From Gammaproteobacteria bacterium RIFOXYD12_FULL_61_37 (GTDB lineage: Bacteria > Pseudomonadota > Gammaproteobacteria > Chromatiales > Chromatiaceae), in NCBI GenBank assembly GCA_001801995.1, contig MGZB01000001.1, positions 1 through 64,000 of the forward strand: a DNA stretch of 64,000 nt, read 5' to 3'. Below, piece after piece: positions 35,073-44,629 of the stretch. Within the stretch, counting starts at the first letter, position 1. Each line of letters begins with the position of its first letter. A model generated the notes under the pieces. It searched no databases and was not told where the DNA came from. It saw nothing but the letters and a program-made list of their open reading frames with translations. Made by a program: the position numbers and the translations under genes.

Positions 35073-36734
35073 TCAAGGCTCCCTGGCAATCCGAAAACCC
35101 AGGGACGGAATCAGCGTATTTTTCACGAACCGGGAACGCTTGGTACTGCGCATACTGGCTGCCGGCTTGTTGTAGGCCCCGCCGCGCGCCACCCTTTCGC
35201 CGCAACCGCTAAAATCGACCGCGCTGCCATCCGTTGGGGCATTGAGGTAGCTACCCTTGTAGCAGTCCCGCACCCATTCCTGCACGTTGCCCGCCGTATC
35301 ATGGAGACCGTAAGGATTGGGCTTGAAGCTGCCGGCCGGCGCAGTGGATCTGCCATCCCACTCGCTTCCGCAATTGAAGCAGTTGGCGTTATTCACCCCT
35401 TTCTGGTATCCCCACCAGTAGAACGCCTCACTGCCGCCACCGGCGGCATACTCCCACTCCGCCTCCGACGGCAGCCGGTAACGTAGACCAGACCGCACGG
35501 ATAGCCAATCGACGTAGGCCTGGGCGTCCTCCCAACTGACATTAATCACAGGCCTGCTGTCACGCCCCCAACCTTCGTCCTTCGGCAGAGACCGGCCGGT
35601 GGCGCGGGCAAAGTTGTCATATTCCCTAAAGCTCACCTCGTCCCGTCCAATCAAAAAGGGTTTCAGTATCACTTCGTGGGCAGGCGCCTCGTCGGCAGAA
35701 ACTCCGCTACGGTTGCCCATGGTGAATCGGCCACCCTGGAACCCGATCATTGCGTGTCCGGTCTTTTCATCCAGTACGACCTGATGCTCTACCTGTTTTG
35801 CCGCATCCTCGACGACAGGTGCCGTTTCCGGGGGTGTTTTTTCCGCCTTGGGTTCTTCCTCAACCCTGGCCTGTTCCTGGGAAACAACGGGGGGCGGCTC
35901 TTGCTTCACCGGTTCAACGGCGGCAACATTGCCTGCATCGGCCGATTTGTCCTGGGTTACAGCGGGCGATTGTTGTTCCGCCGTCTCTTGCGCGGGAGGA
36001 ACAGACACTACCGCCTCCGGCTCGACGGCCTTTTCCGGGGTCTTTTCGGCCGGCTGCGCCGGAACGATCTTTTCAGCTACCGCATCCTGCTTCGCCACTG
36101 AAGGGCCGGCCTGAAGCAGGGCAATCAGTTCCCCCTTGCCCAGGGTAAAGGAGTATGTCTCCAGCCCGCCGAGCAGAAACAGCACGCCCAGCAAAATACC
36201 GACCAGCAGTTGCCAGGCACCGCCGCCGTTCTCGGTCTGCGCCATTTGCATGGATTCCTTGGACGCCGCGATTCTGTCCATCTCCTCCTGCAACTGATAG
36301 AGACCTTTTTCGAGCTGTTTTTTGGCCTCATCGGCCTCGCGGCGCTTGTATTCGGCCTCCTCCATGTCGCCGCGAAGCATATCGACCTCCTGACTCAGGC
36401 GCTCGATCTGGTCGTTCTTATCCTCCAAGGCATCCTCCCCTTGCTGGCTCTGGTGGTTGGCCTCCTCAAGCTCCTGCTGCAAATCCTTGACGGTTCGCCT
36501 CAGCGCCTCCAACTCCTGCCGCATCGCCTGATGCTCGACCGGGTCCACGACGTTCGCGCCGCTGATCGCACGAAGCTTCTGCAAAGTGCTTTCCAGCTCC
36601 CGTTCGAGCTGTCTGACCTTCTTTTGAGAGGTGCTCTCGATTTCCGCGGACTGGAGTCGCAGCATCTCCAACTCGCTGGTCAACGCCGCGACCTGGTCGA
36701 ACTCCAATTCCGCATCATTAGATCTTCTTGCCAC
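35073..36734 (-). CDS. Coiled-coil, membrane-anchored SUMF1/FGE-like domain protein
   Basis: The start is GTG at 36734. Of 553 residues, about 1-175 form a long heptad coiled coil, then one membrane segment (WQLLVGILLGVLFLLGGLETY, in part; about 180-202), a Pro/Glu/Val-rich linker (about 215-320) and a C-terminal SUMF1-type domain (GGRFTMGNRSG, HEVILKPFLIGRDEVSFREY, LPSEAEWEYAAGGG, DTAGNVQEWVRDC, RVARGGAYNK, LGFRIARE). The domain would lie in the periplasm if the N-terminus is cytoplasmic. The catalytic cysteine pair of formylglycine-generating enzyme is not evident, so another role is likely. Its N-terminal DQVAALTSELEMLR matches the C-terminal coiled coil of the upstream gene product, and the two genes are 77 bp apart. 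Confidence 0.82.
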   Translation of the reverse strand: MARRSNDAELEFDQVAALTSELEMLRLQSAEIESTSQKKVRQLERELESTLQKLRAISGANVVDPVEHQAMRQELEALRRTVKDLQQELEEANHQSQQGEDALEDKNDQIERLSQEVDMLRGDMEEAEYKRREADEAKKQLEKGLYQLQEEMDRIAASKESMQMAQTENGGGAWQLLVGILLGVLFLLGGLETYSFTLGKGELIALLQAGPSVAKQDAVAEKIVPAQPAEKTPEKAVEPEAVVSVPPAQETAEQQSPAVTQDKSADAGNVAAVEPVKQEPPPVVSQEQARVEEEPKAEKTPPETAPVVEDAAKQVEHQVVLDEKTGHAMIGFQGGRFTMGNRSGVSADEAPAHEVILKPFLIGRDEVSFREYDNFARATGRSLPKDEGWGRDSRPVINVSWEDAQAYVDWLSVRSGLRYRLPSEAEWEYAAGGGSEAFYWWGYQKGVNNANCFNCGSEWDGRSTAPAGSFKPNPYGLHDTAGNVQEWVRDCYKGSYLNAPTDGSAVDFSGCGERVARGGAYNKPAASMRSTKRSRFVKNTLIPSLGFRIAREP

Positions 36735-36811
36735 TTGATACCACCATTCGCTCTGATTTCAGGGGCCTTTCGTCGATTTTCAGAATCGGCCCATCTCGAC
36801 GGGAAGTCCGT

Positions 36812-39058
36812 TTACTTACGCAGTTGCCGGATCTCCTGCTCCAGCCGCTCGATCCTGTCCCGATAATCCGTGGACTCCGCCTCGGCGTGGGATCGCACCA
36901 TTTCCAGTTCGGTCGTCAATGCCGCGATCTGGTCCGTATCGCCTCGCTCCCCTTCCAATTGGGAGACGAATTGCTCCATGGCGGAGCGGAGATTTTCCAA
37001 CTCCGTGGCCAAGGAGTGGACCTTCTGCTCCGCGATGTCACGCTGTTGCTCCACCCGGTCGAGTTGACCGCGCTGGCCATCGGCCCGCTTTTCCAGGATA
37101 GCCAGTTGTTCTTCGGCCGCGACCCTGGCTGCGGTTTCATTTTCCAGCCTTGCGCCCAGTTGCTCCTTTCGCGAGCGCATGTTCTCCAGCTCAATTTGCA
37201 AACTCCGGTATTTTTGCTCCCCTTCTCCGAGGTCCAGCTTAGCCTTGTTCAGTTGTTCTTGCAGTGACCGGCTGCTCTTTTCCAAAGCAAATCCCTTCTG
37301 TTCCTCCAAGGCACGCTCATTCTCGATAGTGTTCAATTGACATCGAAGGACCTCCTCACGCTTCTCCATTTCGAAAAGCTGCTGTTCCGCAGACTCCATC
37401 GCGGTCACCTCATTATTCAGTGCCGCTCGCGCCTCCGTCAGTTCATGGCGCAGTGCCTCCAGTTCCTTGCGCCCCCTTTCCCCATCCATGGCCTTGGCAC
37501 TGAGGCGCTTCATTTCAGCTTGCATCTCGGCCAGTTTCGCGCGCAGCCCCTCCGCCTCCCCGCCCTTGGCCTTGAGCTTATCCAACTCCGCACGGGCCTC
37601 GCTGAGCTGGGCGCGTAGAGCTTCCGCTCCCTCCTCGCTCGACTTTGACCGGCCCAGCTCGGAACGGGCCTGATCGAGTTCCGTCCGCAGGACCTCGTCC
37701 TCCTTTTTCTGGGCGACATAGTGACGCTCCATCTTGACCCGCTGCTTATGCGCCTTTTCCAGGGCCTCGCGCAGAACTCGCACCTCCTTGATGCGTTTTT
37801 CCTCCAAACGCCGCTTGTCCCTTTCCAGACGCAAGGCGTAACGCTTCAGCTCAGAGGCGGCCTTGGCGACCAGCTCCAGCCGCTGCAACCTTTCGGCGCT
37901 TGAGTCATCGGACACATGATCCGGGTCCGACGCCCGCTCTATCTCCTGCAAATCGATTTGCGCGGCGCTTTCCACCCCCTCCGCATCCATCTCGGACCGC
38001 TGGAGGTCTCCCTCGGCCACAGCGGCAAGGCCATGATCGAGCACGATGACATTCAGCCCCCGATTGGTAAGCTGAAAGGCTGCGGCGGGACTCGTCCTGC
38101 CATTGCCGCAGCAGATGATATATTTCCGCTCCGGGTCCAGGATATCCGCCTGATAACGCAGCAATCCAAAGGGAATATTGATGGCATCGGCCAGATGCCC
38201 CTTATCGAACGCCTCCGGCTCCCGCACGTCGAGCCAAACTGCCCCGTCCTGCACGGCCCTCTTTGCCTCTGCATAGCCGAAGGGCTTGGCCAGGGCTGAC
38301 TTTACCTGCTCGTTGAAATGGGCCTTGCTCAGGCGCAGCAACCGCCCCTTCTCCACGACAGTTACGGTACAGTTACGGCGCTCTCCGGTAATCAGCGACT
38401 CCTCGCCAAATCCAGCGCCCGGCCCTAACTCCCCAAGATCCAGCGGGGGATTGCCGTCGTTCATGTCCCTTTCGACGCGGCAGCGGCCCCGGTTGATCAT
38501 ATAAAAGTAATCCCCCTCCTCGCCCTGCCGGTAGACGACATCGCCGGAGGCAACGGGGTACTCCTCCATGTGCCGCAGGACGCGCTGGATGTTGCTGGGG
38601 GGAATAAGCTGGAAGATGCGCGAACGCAGCACCTGGGACATCCAGTCCTCGTCCTCGTCGCCGCCTTCGTAATTGAGTTCGCTGACTTCGTAATCGCTCC
38701 CGCTGCTGTTGGCCAGAATGGTGCTTAGGAACTGGCTGTCCAGGCGTAGAAAGCGGATCTTTTCCAATGCGCGTGCGCTGAACTTGCGCGGCAGTTGATG
38801 GGCGACCGGAAACTTGGCGGCCTCGTCATGGGCAGTCAGGCGCTCTTGCTCCACGCCGTCCGCTTCCAGGCGCATCACGCCGGCCAAAAGATAATAGTGG
38901 AACTGCTCGGTATCGCCCTGCTTAAAAAGGCAGGAGCCTTTCTTGAGGGAAAAGACCTCAGCGTGATTCAAAATGGACTGAAATCCATGATCGGAAAGGG
39001 TATTCAGCGGAATCAGCCGCTTCAGCAACTTGGGATCGATTTTCGTCGCGTCACCCAT
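36812..39058 (-). CDS. cNMP-binding (two domains), rhodanese and long coiled-coil protein
   Basis: Of 748 residues, about 15-125 form a degenerate cyclic-nucleotide-binding domain (LKKGSCLFKQGD), about 140-255 a well-preserved one (ASGDVVYRQGEEGDYFYMI, GFGEESLITGERRNCTVTV) and about 265-355 a rhodanese domain (VWLDVREPEAFDKGHLADA) whose active-site loop is CCGNGRTS (C315/C316). The remaining 390 residues are almost continuous coiled coil. No signal or membrane segment is seen. It is the upstream gene of a two-gene unit with the SUMF1-domain protein and shares with it a coiled-coil signature, DQIAALTTELEMVR. A signalling or scaffold role is inferred; the family is not recognised by name. Confidence 0.85.
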   Translation of the reverse strand: MGDATKIDPKLLKRLIPLNTLSDHGFQSILNHAEVFSLKKGSCLFKQGDTEQFHYYLLAGVMRLEADGVEQERLTAHDEAAKFPVAHQLPRKFSARALEKIRFLRLDSQFLSTILANSSGSDYEVSELNYEGGDEDEDWMSQVLRSRIFQLIPPSNIQRVLRHMEEYPVASGDVVYRQGEEGDYFYMINRGRCRVERDMNDGNPPLDLGELGPGAGFGEESLITGERRNCTVTVVEKGRLLRLSKAHFNEQVKSALAKPFGYAEAKRAVQDGAVWLDVREPEAFDKGHLADAINIPFGLLRYQADILDPERKYIICCGNGRTSPAAAFQLTNRGLNVIVLDHGLAAVAEGDLQRSEMDAEGVESAAQIDLQEIERASDPDHVSDDSSAERLQRLELVAKAASELKRYALRLERDKRRLEEKRIKEVRVLREALEKAHKQRVKMERHYVAQKKEDEVLRTELDQARSELGRSKSSEEGAEALRAQLSEARAELDKLKAKGGEAEGLRAKLAEMQAEMKRLSAKAMDGERGRKELEALRHELTEARAALNNEVTAMESAEQQLFEMEKREEVLRCQLNTIENERALEEQKGFALEKSSRSLQEQLNKAKLDLGEGEQKYRSLQIELENMRSRKEQLGARLENETAARVAAEEQLAILEKRADGQRGQLDRVEQQRDIAEQKVHSLATELENLRSAMEQFVSQLEGERGDTDQIAALTTELEMVRSHAEAESTDYRDRIERLEQEIRQLRK

Positions 39059-39270
39059 GCACGTTATCCGCTGAGTTCATCAGTCACAATGCCCGCCAGA
39101 CCTTTCAGGGTACAAGATATCAGTGAAGTCTATCAGGAGAATACCAGCCATTGTGAACCTGGAGGTCCCTTGGAAACCAGGAACCATTACGGATGGGTCA
39201 AATTCTGAGTTTAGGCTTTAGACTGTAGGCTTGAGGCTGAGAGCCTCGCCAAGAATCACCGGTGAAAAAG

Positions 39271-40209
39271 ATGGAACAGGATCTTCTCCAACAACTCGAA
39301 AAGCGCCTGGGACGGCTGCATGCCCGCCAAAGGCTGGGCATCGAATCCGAGGGCGAGCCTCGTGTCTTTGGCGGGGGCATCAATTTCTTTCACCCCGAGA
39401 ATTGGTATTCGGTCCACTCTTTGATCCGCAACGGACTGCGGGCCACAGGCCTTTACCGCAGGGGCTGGCGCAACACCTTGGATATTCGGGTCAAGCGGAA
39501 CGAGGTGTCTCTCAAAGGGCTTCCGCATCGCTTCGAAGGATTCACCCTGCTCCATATCAGCGACATTCACGCCGACATGAATCCCCCCGCCGTTCAGGCC
39601 CTTGCTGATCTGGTAGGCGAGCTGGAATACGACGCCTGTGTCCTGACCGGAGACTATCGCGCCCAAACCCAGGGTCCTATCGATGCCGCGTTGCTTGGGA
39701 TGGAAATCCTCTGCGCCCGTCTTCGCGAACCCGTATACGCCGTACTGGGCAACCACGACAGCATACGTATGCTGCCGGGCCTGGAGGCGATGGGGGTGCG
39801 GGTCCTGCTGAACGAGGCCATCCGGTTGCAGCGGGGGGAAGACGGAATCTATTTGGTCGGCATCGACGATGCCCACTACTACCGGGTCGACAATATCCAG
39901 AAGGCGGCACAGGACGTGCCCACCGAAGCGGTGTCTGTCCTCCTCTCCCACACCCCGGAGATCTACCGGCAGGCCGCCCACGCCGGCTTCGGCCTGATGC
40001 TCTGCGGTCACACCCACGGCGGCCAGATCTGTCTGCCGGGCGGCATCCCCATTACCCTGGACGCCAAGTGCCCCCGTTACATGGGAACCGGTCCCTGGCG
40101 CTATCAGGAGATGACCGGATACACCTCGGCAGGCGCCGGGACCTGTATCGTCAGCGTACGCCTGAATTGCCCGCCGGAGGTGACGCTGCACCGCATGTGT
40201 CGGGCCTAG
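39271..40209 (+). CDS. Calcineurin-like metallophosphoesterase (YkuE-like)
   Basis: A GTG three codons upstream (39262) is an alternative start; neither has a strong ribosome binding site. The roughly 312-residue protein shows the metallophosphoesterase blocks in order: LLHISDIHADM, LTGDYRA, AVLGNHDS, LLSHTPEI and LCGHTHGGQICLP. These bind a two-metal centre. YkuE-type members act on lipid-linked or other phosphoesters, but the substrate here is unknown. No signal peptide is visible. It is divergent from the cNMP/rhodanese gene; a degenerate GGCTT(T/G)A-rich short repeat lies upstream at about 39210-39240. Confidence 0.85.
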   Translation: MEQDLLQQLEKRLGRLHARQRLGIESEGEPRVFGGGINFFHPENWYSVHSLIRNGLRATGLYRRGWRNTLDIRVKRNEVSLKGLPHRFEGFTLLHISDIHADMNPPAVQALADLVGELEYDACVLTGDYRAQTQGPIDAALLGMEILCARLREPVYAVLGNHDSIRMLPGLEAMGVRVLLNEAIRLQRGEDGIYLVGIDDAHYYRVDNIQKAAQDVPTEAVSVLLSHTPEIYRQAAHAGFGLMLCGHTHGGQICLPGGIPITLDAKCPRYMGTGPWRYQEMTGYTSAGAGTCIVSVRLNCPPEVTLHRMCRA

Positions 40210-40400
40210 ACCCGGACGCCATGTGATCCTGATTAGCCAGATCTATAGGCAAGATCTATCAGCTTATTCGAAATTTCGATTGAACTTCGGCGGCTTCCTT
40301 ATGGCGGGGCGCAACGAAGGGGAGTATGGTTGGCAGTTCAAAAATCAGGGGGGTATCAGCACCCTTTTCTGAGAATAACCAAGTGACGATGTCGAGGTTC

Positions 40401-40406
40401 TATAAT
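40401..40406 (+). promoter_or_regulatory. Possible -10 element of the qmoAB-hdrCB operon
   Basis: TATAAT lies 52 bp before the qmoA start. No convincing -35 box is found at the right spacing, so an activator or different start site is possible. The 249-bp gap before qmoA holds no other feature except AGATCTAT repeated twice near 40240-40258. Confidence 0.3.
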
Positions 40407-40458
40407 CCCGATGCCGTTGCGGCAAGTCCAAAACCAAATCCGTGACGGAGGGTTATCC

Positions 40459-41739
40459 ATGACGGAAGTAGTCGCAACCAATCAGACCATTCTGGTTGTA
40501 GGCGGTGGCATCAGCGGCATGACCGCCGCGATAGAGGCCGCCGAGACCGGGAAGCAGGTCGTTCTGGTTGAAAAACGCCCCTACCTGGGTGGCCGCGTTA
40601 GCCAGCTCCATAAATACTTCCCCAAGCTGTGCCACCCTACCTGTGGGCTGGAGATCAACCAGCGCCGCACCAAAATGAACCCGAACCTGACCATCCTGAC
40701 CATGGCCGAGGTCACCGGGCTCAGCGGGGATGCGGGCAACTATAGCGCTACCGTCAAAATCAGCCCCCGGTACGTGAACGAAAACTGCACCGCTTGCGGT
40801 GACTGCGGGAAGGCTGTGTCTTCGGAATTCCCCAACGAATTCGACTACGGCCTGAGCAAGCGCAAGGGCGCCTACCTGCCGAACACCATGGCCCATCCCA
40901 TGCGTTATGTCGTCGATCCCGCCATCCTGGGGTCCGATGAGGCGCAAAAGGCCAAGGACGCCTGCAAATACAACGCCATCGACCTCGACATGAAGGAAGA
41001 GGAGATCAGCATCCCCTGTGGTGCCGTGGTCTGGGCAACCGGCTGGAAGCCCTACGATGCCGCCAGGATTCAGCCCTACGGCTACGACCGCTTCCCCAAC
41101 GTCGTCACCAACGTAGAGTTCGAGCGCATGGCGGACCCGAACGGTCCCACCGGCGGCAAAATCGTCCGTCCTTCCGACGGCAAGGAGGCGAAAAACGTCG
41201 CCTTCATCCAGTGCGCCGGCTCCCGCGACCGTAATCATCTGTACCATTGCTCGCGCATCTGCTGCATGGCCACGCTGAAGCAATGCCACTATGTGACCGA
41301 CGCCTACAGCGACGCTAATGTCAGCGTCTATTACATCGACATCCGCGCCATCGACCGGTTCGAAGACTTCTACGCCGCCGTCAAGGCCAAGAGCAACGTT
41401 GGCTTCATCAAGTCCAAGGTCGCCTCCGTCACCCAGGATAAGGATGGCAACCCGGTCCTGCACGGCGTCAATACCGAGGGCTACCAGCGCTACGCCAATA
41501 CCCATGACCTCGTTGTCCTGGCGGTCGGCATGGAACCCAGCGTCGAGGCCGGAAGCTTCCCAGTGGACATCCTGATCAACCGCGAAGGCTTCATTGAGCC
41601 TGCGCCGGAAAACGGCGGCGTCTTCGCTGCCGGCACCGCATCCGACGCGCTGGACGTCAACCGTTCCGTTCAGCATGCCACCGGGGCCGCGTTGCGCGCC
41701 ATCCAAGTCGTTAACAGAGTCGCCGGAACGGAGGGCTAA
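40459..41739 (+). CDS. qmoA: QmoA-type FAD protein of quinone-interacting/heterodisulfide-reductase-like complex
   Basis: The ATG at 40459 follows GGAGG. The 426-residue protein has the FAD motif ILVVGGGISGMTAAIEAA at the N-terminus, YLGGRVSQLHKYFPKLCHP (HdrA-family second FAD block), a CTACGDCGKA cysteine group, PCGAVVWATGW and the QCAGSRD/CSRICC segment. Its length and motifs match QmoA, the small HdrA-like subunit. Qmo exchanges electrons with APS reductase in sulfate reducers and sulfur oxidisers. It opens the four-gene operon qmoA-qmoB-hdrC-hdrB. Confidence 0.92.
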   Translation: MTEVVATNQTILVVGGGISGMTAAIEAAETGKQVVLVEKRPYLGGRVSQLHKYFPKLCHPTCGLEINQRRTKMNPNLTILTMAEVTGLSGDAGNYSATVKISPRYVNENCTACGDCGKAVSSEFPNEFDYGLSKRKGAYLPNTMAHPMRYVVDPAILGSDEAQKAKDACKYNAIDLDMKEEEISIPCGAVVWATGWKPYDAARIQPYGYDRFPNVVTNVEFERMADPNGPTGGKIVRPSDGKEAKNVAFIQCAGSRDRNHLYHCSRICCMATLKQCHYVTDAYSDANVSVYYIDIRAIDRFEDFYAAVKAKSNVGFIKSKVASVTQDKDGNPVLHGVNTEGYQRYANTHDLVVLAVGMEPSVEAGSFPVDILINREGFIEPAPENGGVFAAGTASDALDVNRSVQHATGAALRAIQVVNRVAGTEG

Positions 41740-41742
41740 ACA

Positions 41743-43977
41743 GTGTCTGCCGAAAAGAAACTTGTAGGTTATGTCTGCACCGGCTGCGGCATTGGCGACC
41801 GCCTGGATGCGAAGCAACTATTATCCACCGCAAAACGTGAGGGCAAACTCCAGGAGTGCAAGCAGCACGACATGCTGTGCAACGCCGAGGGTGTAAAGCT
41901 GATCGCGGACGATATCGCCGCTGGCGCCACCCACATCATGATCGCCGCCTGCTCCCGCCGGGCGAAGGTCGAGGCCTTTCACTTCCCTGATGCCGCCATG
42001 ACCCGCGCCAACCTGCGCGAGGGCGTCATCTGGGTGCGCCCCGCTTCCGGCGAGAACAGCGAAACCACTCAGGAGATGGCGGATGATTATATCCGCATGG
42101 CCTGCGCCGAACTGAGGACCATCAACAAGCCCTCATCCTCCGGCGAGCAAAGCCTGATCAAGAACATCCTGGTAGTCGGGGGCGGCGTAACCGGCATGAC
42201 TGCGGCCCTGGAAGCCGCCGCTGCCGGGTATGCAGTCACCCTCGTCGAGAAGAGCGGCGCCCTGGGCGGACATGCCGCACTGCTTCACAAGCGCGTACCC
42301 TCCCGCGCCGCTTCCGCCGGAACCAGCAACAGCCGCAACGCCGCGCTGCCGCAACCAGCCGAAAACAATGTACCCGAACTGGTCAGCCGCGTCGGTACCA
42401 CCGGCAACATCAGTGTGCATCTCAACAGCAGCGTCGCCAAAACTTCGGGCGCGCCCGGCCGATTCAGCGTGGATATCGCCGCCGAGTCCGGTTCCACCAG
42501 CACCGGGGAATTCGGCGCCATCATCCAGGCATCCGGCTTCAAGCCTTACGATGCTGGCCAGTTGAGCGAATTTGCCTATGGCGCAAGTCCGGATGTGGTT
42601 ACGAACCTTGAGCTGGAGGGACTGGCGAAAGCAGCCGGTGACGGCCCCATCAAGCGTCCTTCCGACGGAAAAGAAGTCAAGAGCGTTGCCTTCATCCAAT
42701 GCGCGGGACAGCGTTCGGACACGCAGGGCCATCTGCCCTACTGTTCCGGCTTCTGCTGCACCACCTCCATCAAACAGGCGATCTATTTCAAGGATCAGAA
42801 TCCCGGTTGCGACACCACGATCCTTTTCGACGATCTGCGCACCCCCGGCGCCGCCGGTGAGGACTTCTATCGCGCCGGTCAGCAGAAGATGGTGACCTTC
42901 TCCAAGGGCAAGGCCACCGAGGTCGTCCCCGGCAGCAGCCTGAAGGTGCGGTTCCAGGACCTGATCCTGAACGAGGCGACCGAGATGGAGTGCGACCTCG
43001 TGGTCCTGGCCACCGGCATGGTCGCCAACTCCGGCCCCGATCCCTATGCCCCCGCCGATGCAGCACAGGTCCCGGTTGCCTCCATTCTCAACCTTCAGTA
43101 TCGTCAGGGCACCGACCTGCCGCACCTGAAGCATGGCTTCACCGACTCGCACTTCATCTGCTTCCCCTATGAGACCCGCCGCACCGGCATCTACGCCGCC
43201 GGTCCTCTGCGCCGTCCCATGGACATGCAGCAGGCCATGGACGATGCCGCCGGTGCCGCCATGAAGGCGATCCAGGCCGTGGAAAATGCCGGCCTTGGCC
43301 GCGCAGCCCATCCCCGCTCCGGCGACCTTAGCTTCCCCAGCTTCCGCAAGGAAGGCTGCACCCAGTGCAAACGCTGCACCGTGGAGTGCCCCTTCGGCGC
43401 CATCAACGAGGACGAGAAGGGCTACCCCCTCTACAACGAATCCCGTTGCCGCCGTTGCGGCACCTGTATGGGGGCCTGCCCGGTCCGCGTCATCTCCTTT
43501 GAGAACTACTCGGTGGAGTCCGTCAACCAGCAGATCAAGAACTGCAACGTTCCCGACGAGTTCCAGGAAAAACCGCGCATCTTGGTATTCGCCTGCGAAA
43601 ACGACGCCTATCCGGCCCTCGACCAGGCCGCCATGTCCGGCAAGGAGATAACCCCCTGGGCTCGCGTGATACCCGTGCGTTGCCTGGGCTCCATCAGCCT
43701 CTCCTGGATCACCGACTCCCTGAACAGCGGCTATGACGGCGTGGTCTTGATGGGCTGCCGCCGCGACGACGACTATCAGTGCCACTTCGTCAAGGGTTCC
43801 GCGATGGCGGCCGAGCGCATGAGCAAGGTTGGGGACACCCTTTCCTCGCTCAACCTCGAACCTGAGCGCGTCGTACTCCACGAGGTTGCGATTACCGACG
43901 TGGAACGCGCACCCAAGCTGATCAACGATATGGCCGACACCGTCGCCCGTATCGGCCAAAGTCCGTTCAAGTTCTAA
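41743..43977 (+). CDS. qmoB: QmoB-type FAD/iron-sulfur subunit with MvhD domain
   Basis: The start is GTG, preceded by GGAGGG. The 744-residue protein has an N-terminal cysteine-containing extension (about 1-135), an HdrA-like FAD domain (ILVVGGGVTGMTAALEAA at about 142, QCAGQRSD, YCSGFCC), two 4Fe-4S ferredoxin motifs (CTQCKRCTVECP and CRRCGTCMGACP, about 545-590) and a C-terminal MvhD/FlpD-like domain (VFACENDAYPALDQ ... VLMGCRRDDDYQC). This is the domain order of QmoB, which links FAD domains to a small electron-acceptor domain. It would sit in the cytoplasm. Confidence 0.92.
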   Translation: MSAEKKLVGYVCTGCGIGDRLDAKQLLSTAKREGKLQECKQHDMLCNAEGVKLIADDIAAGATHIMIAACSRRAKVEAFHFPDAAMTRANLREGVIWVRPASGENSETTQEMADDYIRMACAELRTINKPSSSGEQSLIKNILVVGGGVTGMTAALEAAAAGYAVTLVEKSGALGGHAALLHKRVPSRAASAGTSNSRNAALPQPAENNVPELVSRVGTTGNISVHLNSSVAKTSGAPGRFSVDIAAESGSTSTGEFGAIIQASGFKPYDAGQLSEFAYGASPDVVTNLELEGLAKAAGDGPIKRPSDGKEVKSVAFIQCAGQRSDTQGHLPYCSGFCCTTSIKQAIYFKDQNPGCDTTILFDDLRTPGAAGEDFYRAGQQKMVTFSKGKATEVVPGSSLKVRFQDLILNEATEMECDLVVLATGMVANSGPDPYAPADAAQVPVASILNLQYRQGTDLPHLKHGFTDSHFICFPYETRRTGIYAAGPLRRPMDMQQAMDDAAGAAMKAIQAVENAGLGRAAHPRSGDLSFPSFRKEGCTQCKRCTVECPFGAINEDEKGYPLYNESRCRRCGTCMGACPVRVISFENYSVESVNQQIKNCNVPDEFQEKPRILVFACENDAYPALDQAAMSGKEITPWARVIPVRCLGSISLSWITDSLNSGYDGVVLMGCRRDDDYQCHFVKGSAMAAERMSKVGDTLSSLNLEPERVVLHEVAITDVERAPKLINDMADTVARIGQSPFKF

Positions 43978-43989
43978 GGGAGCCCGCAG

Positions 43990-44616
43990 ATGAGCGACCT
44001 CAATCAAAACATGATCGAAAAGTATCGCAACAGCTTCCTCAAGGAAGTTGAGGCGAATGTGGAAGAAGGCGAATGGGTCAAGATGTGCATGCAGTGCGGC
44101 GTCTGCTCGGGCTCCTGCCCGTTGGGCAAGCACTGGGCGCACCCGCCGCAGGAAATCTTCATGATGATCCGCGCAGGCAAGCGCGAGGCGGTGCTCGCCT
44201 CCGACGCCATGTGGATGTGTACCTCCTGCTATAACTGCATCGTCCGCTGCCCGCGTGAAGTACCCATCACCCACATCATGCACGGCTTGGCGCATTACGC
44301 CAAACGCCTGGGCTTGGCGCCCAAGGGACAGCCCACCATGGCCTTCTCCCAGATTTTTTGGGACAACATGCTGAAGGCTGGGCGAGTCAACGAACTGAAG
44401 CTGGGCCTTTCCCTCTACTTCAAAGACGGCTTCGTGCAAGGCGTCAAGAACTCGCTGGCCAATGCCAAGCTTGGACAGAACATGATGAAGGCCAAGCGCA
44501 TGAACGCTGCTGAGTTTTTCGGCGGCCATGGCGTCAAGGATGTCTCCGGCCTTCAAAAGATGATCAAGAAGGCGCAGGAACTCGAAGACGCGCGCATCGC
44601 GAAATACGGCAATTGA
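43990..44616 (+). CDS. hdrC: HdrC-like 4Fe-4S subunit (Qmo-associated)
   Basis: GGGAG precedes the ATG. The 208-residue protein has two 4Fe-4S motifs, CMQCGVCSGSCP and CTSCYNCIVRCP, at the N-terminal half and no membrane segments. In the usual qmoC gene this domain is fused to a heme b membrane domain; here it is a separate soluble protein as in heterodisulfide reductase HdrC. It follows qmoB by 12 bp and precedes the HdrB-like gene by 13 bp. Confidence 0.88.
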   Translation: MSDLNQNMIEKYRNSFLKEVEANVEEGEWVKMCMQCGVCSGSCPLGKHWAHPPQEIFMMIRAGKREAVLASDAMWMCTSCYNCIVRCPREVPITHIMHGLAHYAKRLGLAPKGQPTMAFSQIFWDNMLKAGRVNELKLGLSLYFKDGFVQGVKNSLANAKLGQNMMKAKRMNAAEFFGGHGVKDVSGLQKMIKKAQELEDARIAKYGN

Positions 44617-44629
44617 GGAGAAGGCACTG

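Noticed and set aside
35025-35486. 153-codon plus-strand frame overlapping the SUMF1 domain
   Set aside because: The opposite strand encodes conserved SUMF1 motifs across this segment.
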